From an uncultured Clostridia bacterium (GTDB taxonomy: Bacteria; Bacillota; Clostridia; TANB77; UBA1234), in the NCBI GenBank assembly GCA_934132775.1, contig CAKPAA010000019.1:1-28626 (forward strand): DNA of 28,626 bases, read 5' to 3'. A program made the translations under genes and the position numbers. Positions 1 through 8,098 of this stretch are shown one piece after another. The stretch's first letter is position 1, and each line of letters starts with the position of its first letter. The notes beneath the pieces are model-generated. The model worked only from the letters and a program-made list of their open reading frames with translations, had not been told where the DNA came from and did no database searches.

Positions 1-141
1 GTGACAGCAGAAAGAGAAAGTAATAAAAACGAAAAAAGAAAAACAGGTGTGAAAGAAAAAGCATTGGTAAAATACGATACAAGTATGAATATATTAGAAA
101 AGATAAAAACTGCATTAAAAAATATATTTAAAAAGAGATAA
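1..141 (+). CDS. C-terminal end of an unknown gene (partial)
   Basis: An open frame runs from the left edge to a TAA at 139-141. It encodes 46 lysine-rich residues ending in an amphipathic basic helix (NILEKIKTALKNIFKKR). The GTG at position 1 could be a start, but the gene more likely continues to the left. Only 18 bases separate it from the next start codon, with a good Shine-Dalgarno site between them, so it is probably the preceding gene of the same operon. No family is recognisable from this tail. Confidence 0.5.
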   Translation: MTAERESNKNEKRKTGVKEKALVKYDTSMNILEKIKTALKNIFKKR

Positions 142-159
142 GGAAGAGAGGTGAGATAA

Positions 160-3100
160 ATGAAAATTGAAAATGGAGTTTTGATGGAGATTGTGAGAAG
201 TGATATAGGTCCAGATGGAAGCGTTGTTATACCGGATGGAGTGACAAGAATAAGATATGTACATTCTGTACACGGGGGAATATTTGATTATACTTATGAC
301 ATCACAAGTGTAAGTATCCCCGATAGTGTAACGAGTATAGGAGAAGGTGCATTTTCGGAGTGTAGCAGTTTAACAAGCGTAAATATTCCAGAAGGGGTAA
401 CAAGTATAGGAGAAAGAGTATTTGCAGGTTGTAGAAGTTTAACAAGTGTGAATATTCCGGATAGTGTAACAAGTATAGGAGGTAGAGCATTTGCAGGTTG
501 TAGCAGTTTAACAAGTGTAAATATTCCAGAAGGGGTAACAAGTATAGGAGAAAGAGCATTTGATGGTTGTAGCAGTTTAACAAGTATAAGCATCTCAGAT
601 GGAGTAAAAAGTATAGGAAAAGGTGCATTTGAAGATTGTAGCAGTTTAACAAGTGTGAATATTCCAGATAGTGTAACAAGTATAGGAGAAAGAGCATTTG
701 ATGGTTGTAGCAGTTTAACAAGTATAAGCATCTCAGATGGAGTAAAAAGTATAGGAAAAGGTGCATTTGAAGATTGTAGCAGTTTAACAAGTGTGAATAT
801 TCCAGATAGTGTAACAAGTATAGGAGAAAGAGCATTTTCAGGTTGTAGCAGTTTAACAAGTGTAAGTATCCCCGATAGTGTAACGAGTATAGGAGAAAGA
901 GTATTTGAAAGTCGTAGCAGTTTAACAAGTGCAGATGCCCACGATAGTGTGACAAGTATAGGTTATAGAGCATTTGAAGGTTGTAGAAATTTAACAAGTG
1001 TAAGCATCCCCGATAGTGTAACAAGTATAGAACGTAGAGCATTTTATGGTTGTAGCAGTTTAACAAGCGTAAGTATCCCCGATAGTGTAACGAGTATAGG
1101 AGATAGTGCATTTGAAGATTGTAGCAGTTTAACAAGTGTAAGTATCCCCGATAGTGTAACGAGTATAGGAGATAGTGCATTTGAAGATTGTAGCAGTTTA
1201 ACAAGTGTAAATATTCCAGATAGTGTAACAAGTATAGGAGATAGTGCATTTTTGAATTGTAGCAGTTTAACAAGTGTGAATATTCCAGATAGTGTAACAA
1301 GTATAGGAGAAAGAGCATTTGATGGTTGTAGCAGTTTAATGAGTGCAAATATCGCAAATGGAGTAACAAGTATAGGAGAAAGAGCATTTGATGGTTGTAG
1401 CAGTTTAATGAGTGTAAATATTCCAGATAGTGTAACAAGTATAGGAGATAGTGCATTTTTGAATTGTAGCAGTTTAACGAGTGTAAATATTCCAGATAGT
1501 GTAACGAGTATAGGAAAAAGTGCATTTTATAATTGTAGCAATTTAACAAGTGTAAATATTCCAGATAGTGTAACGAGTATAGGAGGAAGTACATTTTATG
1601 GTTGTAGCAATTTAACAAGTGTAAATATTCCAGATAGTGTAACAAGTATAGGAGAAAGAGCATTTGAGTGTTGTGGCAGTTTAACAAGCATAAGTATCCC
1701 GGAGAGTGTAACAAGTATAGGAGAGTATGCATTTTGGTATTGTAGTAATTTGAGTATAGACATTCCAGAGAGTGTAACGGATATAGGAGAAGGAGCATTT
1801 GAAGGTTGCAGAAGTTTAACAAGTATAAGCATTCCATATGGAGTAACAAGGATTGAGGAAGAAGCTTTCAAAGGCTGGAATCGTTTAGTAAACATAAAAA
1901 TTCCAGATAGCGTAACAAGTATAGGAAAAGGAGCATTTGATGGTTGTAGCAGTTTAACGAGTATAGATGTTCCGAATGGTGTGACGAGTATAGGAGATAG
2001 TGCATTTGAAGACTGCAGTGGTTTAACAAGTATAAGCATTCCAGAGGGAGTAACAAGTATAGGAAAAGGAGTATTTAAAGGTTGTAGCAATTTAACAAGT
2101 GTAAATATTCCAGATAGTGTAACAAGTATAGGAGAAAGAGCATTTGAGGGTTGTGGCAGTTTAACAAGCATAAGTATCCCAGATGGAGTGACGTGGATAG
2201 GAGAAGGAGTATTTAGAGATTGTAGCAGTTTAACAAGTGTAAGCATCCCGGATAGTGTAACAAGTATAGGAGAAAGAGCATTTGAGGGTTGTAGCAGTTT
2301 AACAAGTGTAAGTATTCCTGATGGTGTAATAAGTATAGAAGTTTGTGCATTTTCAGGTTGTAGTAGTTTAACAAGTGTAAGCATCCCGGATAGTGTAACA
2401 CATATAGGAGGTGGTGCATTTAAAGATTGTAGTAGTTTAACAAGTGTAAGTATTCCCGATGGTGTAACAAGTATAGGAGTTTGTGCATTTTCAGGTTGTA
2501 GCAGTTTAACAAGTGTAAGTATCCCTGATAGTGTAACAAGTATACAAACTAGAGCATTTTCAGGTTGTAGCAGTTTAACAAGTATAAGCATTCCAGAGGG
2601 AGTAACAAGGATTGAGGAAGAAGCATTTGGAGATTGTAGCAGTTTGACAACGGTAAATATACTGGGGAATGTATCGTGTATGGCAAACAATGTGTTTAAA
2701 GATTGTAGCAATTTAGCAAGAGGTAAACTTACTTTGAAATATAAGCTTGCATTTTATACAAAACTTGGTATTGATTTTAGATATTTTTTTCCATCAGATA
2801 ATGGTTACATAGTTCTTACTGATGCTGAAAAAAATGAAGAAGGACATTTTAATATTAGAATGTCGGCTATTGATAATTTTTCAGCACTTAGATGGGCTTT
2901 TTCATCAAAAACACCTGATAAATTAGATAAATGGATAGAAAAAGGGTATATTCCTAATAAAATACAGTTAAGATTACCAGGCATGGAAAATGTATCTACA
3001 GAAGATTTGTATGCAATGGATGACATAGTATTTAATTCTAGTCTTAGAAGATCAAGAAATTATGATTGCGATACAATGCAGACATTAGTATACAAAATGT

Positions 3101-3279
3101 ACAAATCAATTGGTATTGAAGAAATGAGAAAGCTTTTGGATATATCAGAAGTTTCTGAAAGTGACCTAGCTCAATATTATGATGCACAAAATGAAATATA
3201 TCAGAAATATTTTGAAAGAAAATATAAGTTGGATAAGGAGATGGAAGACTCAATTCAGCTTATAAAGCGGATTAGATAA
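160..3279 (+). CDS. BspA-type leucine-rich repeat protein with 35 repeats
   Basis: This is a 1039-residue protein. Residues 1-48 form an N-terminal cap, residues 49-852 are 35 consecutive LRR_5 (BspA/Treponema type) units, and residues 853-1039 are a non-repetitive C-terminal domain rich in charged residues. The units follow TSVxIPDSVTSIGxxAFxxC and are 23 residues long, except one of 22. Proteins of this family usually bind host or bacterial surface ligands. There is no signal peptide, LPXTG or membrane anchor, so secretion is not supported; an intracellular role or non-classical export is possible. The start is fixed by GAGGTGA six bases upstream of ATG 160. The C-terminal domain is not recognised. 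The stop at 3277-3279 lies just upstream of the next ORF in the +1 frame, where the two may once have been fused. Codons are A-rich (AGA, ATA, AGT), unlike the ABC genes further on. The family call is certain; the function is not. Confidence 0.9.
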   Translation: MKIENGVLMEIVRSDIGPDGSVVIPDGVTRIRYVHSVHGGIFDYTYDITSVSIPDSVTSIGEGAFSECSSLTSVNIPEGVTSIGERVFAGCRSLTSVNIPDSVTSIGGRAFAGCSSLTSVNIPEGVTSIGERAFDGCSSLTSISISDGVKSIGKGAFEDCSSLTSVNIPDSVTSIGERAFDGCSSLTSISISDGVKSIGKGAFEDCSSLTSVNIPDSVTSIGERAFSGCSSLTSVSIPDSVTSIGERVFESRSSLTSADAHDSVTSIGYRAFEGCRNLTSVSIPDSVTSIERRAFYGCSSLTSVSIPDSVTSIGDSAFEDCSSLTSVSIPDSVTSIGDSAFEDCSSLTSVNIPDSVTSIGDSAFLNCSSLTSVNIPDSVTSIGERAFDGCSSLMSANIANGVTSIGERAFDGCSSLMSVNIPDSVTSIGDSAFLNCSSLTSVNIPDSVTSIGKSAFYNCSNLTSVNIPDSVTSIGGSTFYGCSNLTSVNIPDSVTSIGERAFECCGSLTSISIPESVTSIGEYAFWYCSNLSIDIPESVTDIGEGAFEGCRSLTSISIPYGVTRIEEEAFKGWNRLVNIKIPDSVTSIGKGAFDGCSSLTSIDVPNGVTSIGDSAFEDCSGLTSISIPEGVTSIGKGVFKGCSNLTSVNIPDSVTSIGERAFEGCGSLTSISIPDGVTWIGEGVFRDCSSLTSVSIPDSVTSIGERAFEGCSSLTSVSIPDGVISIEVCAFSGCSSLTSVSIPDSVTHIGGGAFKDCSSLTSVSIPDGVTSIGVCAFSGCSSLTSVSIPDSVTSIQTRAFSGCSSLTSISIPEGVTRIEEEAFGDCSSLTTVNILGNVSCMANNVFKDCSNLARGKLTLKYKLAFYTKLGIDFRYFFPSDNGYIVLTDAEKNEEGHFNIRMSAIDNFSALRWAFSSKTPDKLDKWIEKGYIPNKIQLRLPGMENVSTEDLYAMDDIVFNSSLRRSRNYDCDTMQTLVYKMYKSIGIEEMRKLLDISEVSESDLAQYYDAQNEIYQKYFERKYKLDKEMEDSIQLIKRIR
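304..2715 (+). repeat. 69-bp tandem repeat array encoding the LRRs
   Basis: The array has 35 units of 69 bp (one of 66 bp) in register with the 23-residue protein repeat. Many units are nearly identical at the DNA level. The 138-bp blocks 541-678 and 679-816 are identical, and so is the pair of neighbouring 69-bp units starting near 1069 and 1138. This points to recent expansion by slippage or recombination. Conserved DNA words include GGTTGTAGCAGTTTAACAAG and GATAGTGTAACAAGTATAGG. Because the repeat length is a multiple of three, copy-number change keeps the frame. Confidence 0.95.
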
Positions 3280-3316
3280 AGTATTAAGTCAGTTAAAAAC
3301 AAAAGAAAAATTTGAA

Positions 3317-5647
3317 GTGTACAAAGAAATAAATAGAAGTATACAAAGTGGAGATATTAAAATTTTTGAAGAATTGCTGAAAAGAAATTTGGGAGAAGAA
3401 TTACTAACACAACAGAAGAATAAAATTGTTAGAGAAAGAATTGAGAGTATTGTTTCAACGCTTCCACTTGAAAATGCTAAATTGGATGATGATAACGGGA
3501 TACCAGTAGCACAGTTGAAAAATATCCAAATAATGTTTGAGACATTTATAAGAGAGGAAGTAAAAGAAAATGGAAAAATTGAAGTAAATAGCTTATTAGA
3601 CAGGTTTGATAAGAATATAGGGGAAGGCGAAAGATATTCAGCACACTGGATTATAGATAAAAAAGAGACAATAAAGAAGTTGGCGAAAGAAATAGTGGAA
3701 ACGCATTTAGAGGAAATAAATAAAGACGCAATTATAGATATTTTAAATGGACTAGGTAATAGCAGTAAAGTAATTGGACAAGGTTGGATTAGAAAATGTA
3801 TAAATGTACCTAGTGACTTGGAATTTACGAAAGAAGATTTAGAAAGGTTTATTTCAGGTAATGGCAAGGAAGAAGTAATTAGAAAAATAGAGGAACGAGG
3901 AGATAGCAAACTTTATTTAAAAGCAGGTGTATCAAGAGATGAAGTGTACGATGAACTGTCATCAAAACAGATAAAAGGTATAGTCAGCTATGAGCAGATT
4001 GAAAGAATGTTTGGCGGAATAAATATAGAAGAAGAGAATCCTAGATTTAAAGATTATTTTAGAAAATACAGAGAAGAAATATTAAGTGATCCAGAAATAT
4101 ATAAGCGTACGAATTGGTTATATTCTGCTACAAGGAGTGAGAGAAACTGTAAGCTTAGTCCATCTCAAATAATAAAAGAAATGTCTGTAACGGATACATA
4201 TGATGAAAAGTTAGGAAGTAGTGAAGTTGCACAAGTATATATGAAAGCTAAGCAAAAAGAACCAGACATTGATTATTATGAGGAGTATCAGCAAATATTT
4301 AATAAATCTATACAAAGAGAAACCTTAAGCATTCCACCAATGAAAGTAGGAGAGAGCTTTTTTGAACAATGCAGAGGTAAATTATTAAGGGCTGATGATC
4401 CATTAGCAATAGCAGCAGGAACATTAACAGATTGTTGTCAAGAATTTGGAAATGTAGGTGTAAGTTCGATGAAACATTCGGTTACTTCTAAGAATGGTGG
4501 ACTTTTCGGTGTATTTGATGAGAAAGGAAATTTGATAGCACAATCATGGACGTGGAGGAATAGAAGTAGACTTTGTTTTGACAATATAGAAGTGGATGAA
4601 AGTTTAGAAAATAACAATGCAGAACGTGAAAAGATTTTGTCAATGTATGATGTTTATAAAAAGGCTGCTGAGCAAGCATTACAGATAGATAGAGAAATGA
4701 TGGACAAGTTACTTCTAGATGGGAAAATAACAGTTGAGCAATACAAAAAATTTGCATTGAAAGATGTTACTGTTGGTGCAAACTGGATAGAAGCTGAGAC
4801 ATTAAGTGTAAAATTAGCTGAGAATGAGCAAGGCTCTATAGTTGAACCACCAGATGGCAAGAATGTATATTCAGATGCAAGAGATTATGTATATACAATA
4901 GCAAAAGTAGAGGAAAAAGATATTGAAAAGCACTTGCAAGAATTGAAAGAAGACAACTTAGATAAGGTTTATATTTTTCAAGAAAAAATTGTTGATGATA
5001 GAAATAGATCTTCATCAATTCCGTATGGGTATGACAAAGTTGATGAAGTGGAAAATATTTCGGGCAGATATATAGGCAGAGCTATTGATAGAATAAGTGA
5101 GATAAGAAATGATAAAAATGGATATGCAAATGAATTTACAGAAAATAATGGAGATAATAACTTAGAACAAATGGCAGCAAGATATGATTTTGCTGTGGAC
5201 ATGATGCACCTTTCAATAAATAGAGATTCTACTTGGTATATGCTATATTCTAATTCGGAATTTGATGGTGAAGAAGAGTTATATATTACAGAAATGGCAA
5301 TGAAAAAAGAAGAAGGCAATAATCTTGAAAAAGAGGAATTCCATAGATTAGAAGCAATGACTGAAATGTATGAATTATTCTTAAGAGCTACTATGGAAGA
5401 GAAAATGATACATGTTAAAACAGATGATAAACAATTTACAGAATTTTTAGAGAAAATGGCAGAAGGTGGATTACTAGAAATATCAGATGGGGAAATTTCA
5501 AATAATGAGGGTCGTACAGATTTAAGATTTAATATTGATGAAGAAAAAACAAAAGAAGCGTTGGAAAAGGTGTATAGAGAACTTGAAGAAACAAGAAGAA
5601 AGAATATAAGAATGACAAAAAACAGTGAGATGGATGAGTCGAGATAG
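3317..5647 (+). CDS. Unknown 776-residue protein with a DCCQ / AQSWTWRN domain
   Basis: A long, charged, mostly helical protein with no signal peptide or membrane segment. The central part, about residues 345-430, looks like a compact conserved domain: DCCQ at 372-375, a GGLFGVFDE strand, AQSWTWRN at 408-415 and LCFDNIEVD from 419. This spacing of paired cysteines, a W-rich strand and an acidic strand suggests a folded ligand-binding or enzymatic domain, but I cannot name it. Residues 1-340 and 480-776 are rich in Glu/Lys helices. The only start in frame is GTG 3317, which has a weak ribosome site. The frame stays open upstream to 3266 and reads sensibly (SGLDKVLSQLKTKEKFEV), so the annotated start is doubtful and the protein may be the continuation of the LRR protein. 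It has the same A-rich codon use as the LRR gene and the same operon. A terminator follows at 5743. Confidence 0.8.
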   Translation: MYKEINRSIQSGDIKIFEELLKRNLGEELLTQQKNKIVRERIESIVSTLPLENAKLDDDNGIPVAQLKNIQIMFETFIREEVKENGKIEVNSLLDRFDKNIGEGERYSAHWIIDKKETIKKLAKEIVETHLEEINKDAIIDILNGLGNSSKVIGQGWIRKCINVPSDLEFTKEDLERFISGNGKEEVIRKIEERGDSKLYLKAGVSRDEVYDELSSKQIKGIVSYEQIERMFGGINIEEENPRFKDYFRKYREEILSDPEIYKRTNWLYSATRSERNCKLSPSQIIKEMSVTDTYDEKLGSSEVAQVYMKAKQKEPDIDYYEEYQQIFNKSIQRETLSIPPMKVGESFFEQCRGKLLRADDPLAIAAGTLTDCCQEFGNVGVSSMKHSVTSKNGGLFGVFDEKGNLIAQSWTWRNRSRLCFDNIEVDESLENNNAEREKILSMYDVYKKAAEQALQIDREMMDKLLLDGKITVEQYKKFALKDVTVGANWIEAETLSVKLAENEQGSIVEPPDGKNVYSDARDYVYTIAKVEEKDIEKHLQELKEDNLDKVYIFQEKIVDDRNRSSSIPYGYDKVDEVENISGRYIGRAIDRISEIRNDKNGYANEFTENNGDNNLEQMAARYDFAVDMMHLSINRDSTWYMLYSNSEFDGEEELYITEMAMKKEEGNNLEKEEFHRLEAMTEMYELFLRATMEEKMIHVKTDDKQFTEFLEKMAEGGLLEISDGEISNNEGRTDLRFNIDEEKTKEALEKVYRELEETRRKNIRMTKNSEMDESR

Positions 5648-5742
5648 GTATAGCTTATGCTTTAATTGTATATTACAACATAATTAGAAAAAGGATTTTA
5701 TGCTAAAAACTTAATCTAATTTCTTTGATATTTATTAAAAAT

Positions 5743-5780
5743 AAAAAACATTTGTGATTTTAAAGTCGCAAATGTTTTTT
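5743..5780 (+). terminator. Intrinsic terminator after the LRR operon
   Basis: A 15-bp stem pairs 5743-5757 with 5766-5780 (AAAAAACATTTGTGA with TCGCAAATGTTTTTT, one G-T pair) around an 8-base loop, and ends in a T-run. It closes the operon before the marR promoter. Confidence 0.85.
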
Positions 5781-5845
5781 ATTGCGCAAATTCTTTGAAA
5801 GTAAATTTTATTTCCACACACAAAAGTGTATTTTTTGTGAATTTA

Positions 5846-5874
5846 TTGACAATAATTTTTTATAGTGCTATTAT
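5846..5874 (+). promoter_or_regulatory. Promoter of marR and the ABC exporter operon
   Basis: TTGACA at 5846-5851, a 17-base spacer, and TATTAT at 5869-5874. This is a near-consensus housekeeping sigma promoter. The predicted transcript start lies inside the palindrome at 5874-5893. Confidence 0.85.
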
Positions 5875-5893
5875 TAGTTAGATTTCGAACTAA
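5874..5893. promoter_or_regulatory. Probable MarR operator palindrome
   Basis: An inverted repeat of the form TTAGTTnGAnnTCnAACTAA, symmetric at 16 of 20 positions. It begins on the last base of the -10 box and covers the expected transcript start, and it lies 14 bases before the marR start codon. MarR dimers commonly bind such 16-20 bp palindromes and repress their own operon. Assignment to this MarR is inferred from position. Confidence 0.7.
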
Positions 5894-5907
5894 ATGGAGG
5901 AACTGCG

Positions 5908-6381
5908 ATGGAGGAATATAAAAATCTGCTAATCCCTAAGCTTGGTATGATGGCTAAGTCTGTTAGGATTATGCAGGATAGTAAGCTTAATTCGCAAAAC
6001 ATAACTGCAAAGCAGGCTATGACTCTTGGCTATATTGTTATGAAGAATAATAGGAATTGTGCTGTTAATCAAAAGGATATTGAAAAGCAATTTCATCTTA
6101 CGGCTTCAACTGTTACAAGTCTTATTGAAAAACTTGAAAAAGCTGGTTATATTACAAGAACTGTTAGTGAAGATGATAACAGATGTAATGTGCTTAAACC
6201 TACTAAGGAGGCAAAAAAGTTTAACGATGAGATTCTTAATAACATTGAAGTTATTGAAGCTGGAGTTTTAGAGGGGATTTCTGCTGAGGAGCAGGAAGTT
6301 TTTGAGGATGTTTTGGATAAGATGTTTAAAAATATAATTAGAATGAAGGAGGAGTATAAAAATGATAAAACAACTTGCTAA
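5908..6381 (+). CDS. MarR-family transcriptional regulator
   Basis: A 157-residue winged-helix protein of normal MarR length. Residues about 33-100 hold the DNA-binding domain, with a recognition helix around TASTVTSLIEKLEKAGYI and the wing TRTVSEDDNRCNVLKPT. The long N- and C-terminal helices (1-30 and 110-150) would form the dimer interface. GGAGG at 5896-5900 sets the ATG at 5908. The gene overlaps the first ABC subunit by 20 bases, so the three genes are translationally coupled. By position it should repress this exporter operon through the palindrome at 5874-5893 and release it on binding a small ligand, which cannot be named from the sequence. Confidence 0.92.
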   Translation: MEEYKNLLIPKLGMMAKSVRIMQDSKLNSQNITAKQAMTLGYIVMKNNRNCAVNQKDIEKQFHLTASTVTSLIEKLEKAGYITRTVSEDDNRCNVLKPTKEAKKFNDEILNNIEVIEAGVLEGISAEEQEVFEDVLDKMFKNIIRMKEEYKNDKTTC

Positions 6382-8098
6382 GAGTGTTAGAGAGTACAAG
6401 AAGAAAGCAATTCTTTCGCCTATACTAATAACCTTGGAAGTAGTGTTTGAAGTTATTACAACTTATTTGGTTAAGGATTTAATTGATGCGGTTGAGAGCG
6501 GAAGTATGGAGACGATTATAAGTGTTGGCGCTTTAGTTATTTTTATTGCACTACTTGCTTTGCTTTTTGGTGTGCTTGGTGGAAAGGTTGCGTGTGAGGC
6601 TTCTGGTGGCTTTGCCAGAAATTTAAGACACGATTTGTATTATAAGATTCAGAACTTTTCTTTTGCTAATATTGATAAGTTTTCTACTTCTAGTATTGTT
6701 ACTAGGCTGACGACGGATGTTTCTAATATTCAAAGGGCTTTTCAGATGATGATACGTATTACTTTTAGAGCACCACTTATGCTTATTTTTTCAATGATTA
6801 TGACTTATAGGATAAATGCAGAGCTTGCTAATATTATTCTTTGTGTTATTCCTTTCTTGGCTATTGGATTTTTTGTTATTATGTATTTTGCGTTTCCTAC
6901 ATACGAGAAGATGTTTAAGACTTATGATGAAATGAATAATGTTGTTCAAGAGAATGTTAGGGGTGTTAGAGTTGTTAAGGCTTTTGTAAATGAAGATTTT
7001 GAAAAGCAAAAGTTTAATAAGGTTTCTAAAAAGATTTATGATTTGTCTACAAAGGCTGATAAGCTTACAACTCTTGGCAGACCTTTGATGCAGATTGCAA
7101 TGTATGTTAGTATGATTTTGATTTCGTGGGTCAGCGCTAAGACTATTGTTGCTGGAAATATGACTACTGGTGCTCTTTCTACTGTTATTTCTTATGCAAT
7201 GCAGATTTTAAGTAGCCTTATGATGCTTTCTATGATTTTTATTATGATGATTATGTCTAGGGCTTCTGCTGAAAGGGTTGTTGAGATTTTAAATGAAGAG
7301 GTTGATTTAACTAATCCAGAGAATCCTATTATGGAAGTTAAAGATGGTTCTATTGAGTTTAAGAATGTTGATTTTAGCTATGTTAAGGATGAGCAAAAGC
7401 TCGCACTTAAAAATGTTAATTTGAAGATTAAGTCTGGTGAAACTATTGGTATTATTGGTGGTACTGGTAGTTCAAAAACCACTTTGGTTCAAATGATTCC
7501 TAGACTTTATGATGCTACTTATGGTGAAGTGCTTGTTGGTGGCGTTAATGTTAAGGATTATGATATTGAAGTTTTGAGAAATCAAGTGGCTATGGTTCTT
7601 CAAAAGAATGAGTTGTTTTCTGGAACTATTAAAGACAATATTCGTTGGGGAAATGAGAATGCTTCTGATGAGGAAGTTATAAGGGTTTGTAAACTTGCTC
7701 AGGCTGATGATTTTGTTAGTAGTTTCCCAGATAAATATGATACTCATATTGAGCAAGGTGGTACTAACGTTTCTGGTGGTCAAAAGCAAAGACTTTGTAT
7801 CGCACGTGCTTTGCTTAAAAAGCCTAAGATTTTAATTTTGGATGACTCTACAAGTGCTGTTGATACTAAAACTGATGCTTTGATTAGAAAGGCTTTTAAA
7901 GAAGAGATTCCAAATACTACTAAGATTATTATTGCACAGAGAATTGCTTCTGTTGAAGATGCGGATAAAATAATTGTTTTGAATGAGGGTAAGGTTGAAG
8001 CAGTTGGTAATCACGAGTATTTGATGAAAAATAGTGAAATATATAAAGAAGTGTATACTTCTCAAAAGAAAGGAGGAGATGAGAATGGGGCCAAATAG
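6362..8098 (+). CDS. ABC exporter half-transporter, degenerate-site subunit
   Basis: 578 residues: an ABC type-1 exporter membrane domain (six helices, about 1-300) fused to a nucleotide-binding domain (about 330-570). Walker A is GGTGSSKTT (366-374), the signature is VSGGQ (470-474) and Walker B is LILDD. Aspartate 495 sits where the catalytic glutamate is expected, and the switch histidine is glutamine 526 (AQR). In heterodimeric exporters such as TM287/288 these same changes mark the subunit contributing the non-hydrolytic site. It should therefore pair with the next gene product, moving hydrophobic compounds, drugs or lipids out of the membrane. AAGGAGGAG precedes ATG 6362. The gene overlaps marR by 20 bases and the partner gene by 14. 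The substrate is unknown. Confidence 0.93.
   Translation: MIKQLAKSVREYKKKAILSPILITLEVVFEVITTYLVKDLIDAVESGSMETIISVGALVIFIALLALLFGVLGGKVACEASGGFARNLRHDLYYKIQNFSFANIDKFSTSSIVTRLTTDVSNIQRAFQMMIRITFRAPLMLIFSMIMTYRINAELANIILCVIPFLAIGFFVIMYFAFPTYEKMFKTYDEMNNVVQENVRGVRVVKAFVNEDFEKQKFNKVSKKIYDLSTKADKLTTLGRPLMQIAMYVSMILISWVSAKTIVAGNMTTGALSTVISYAMQILSSLMMLSMIFIMMIMSRASAERVVEILNEEVDLTNPENPIMEVKDGSIEFKNVDFSYVKDEQKLALKNVNLKIKSGETIGIIGGTGSSKTTLVQMIPRLYDATYGEVLVGGVNVKDYDIEVLRNQVAMVLQKNELFSGTIKDNIRWGNENASDEEVIRVCKLAQADDFVSSFPDKYDTHIEQGGTNVSGGQKQRLCIARALLKKPKILILDDSTSAVDTKTDALIRKAFKEEIPNTTKIIIAQRIASVEDADKIIVLNEGKVEAVGNHEYLMKNSEIYKEVYTSQKKGGDENGAK

Noticed and set aside
302..2711. Long antisense ORFs opposite the LRR gene (up to 515 codons)
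   Set aside because: They arise because a stop-free 69-bp unit is repeated; their products are low-complexity Leu/Tyr repeats without ribosome sites.
304..2715. Regular repeats resembling a CRISPR array
   Set aside because: Repeats are 69 bp without unique spacers, lie in a coding frame, and no cas genes are present.
4488..5319. Minus-strand ORFs of 60-113 codons within the 776-residue gene
   Set aside because: No ribosome sites, and their composition is that of shadow frames of a well-formed coding sequence.
8034..8084. Upstream ATG for the second ABC subunit
   Set aside because: No ribosome site there; AGGAGG at 8071-8076 directs the start at 8085.
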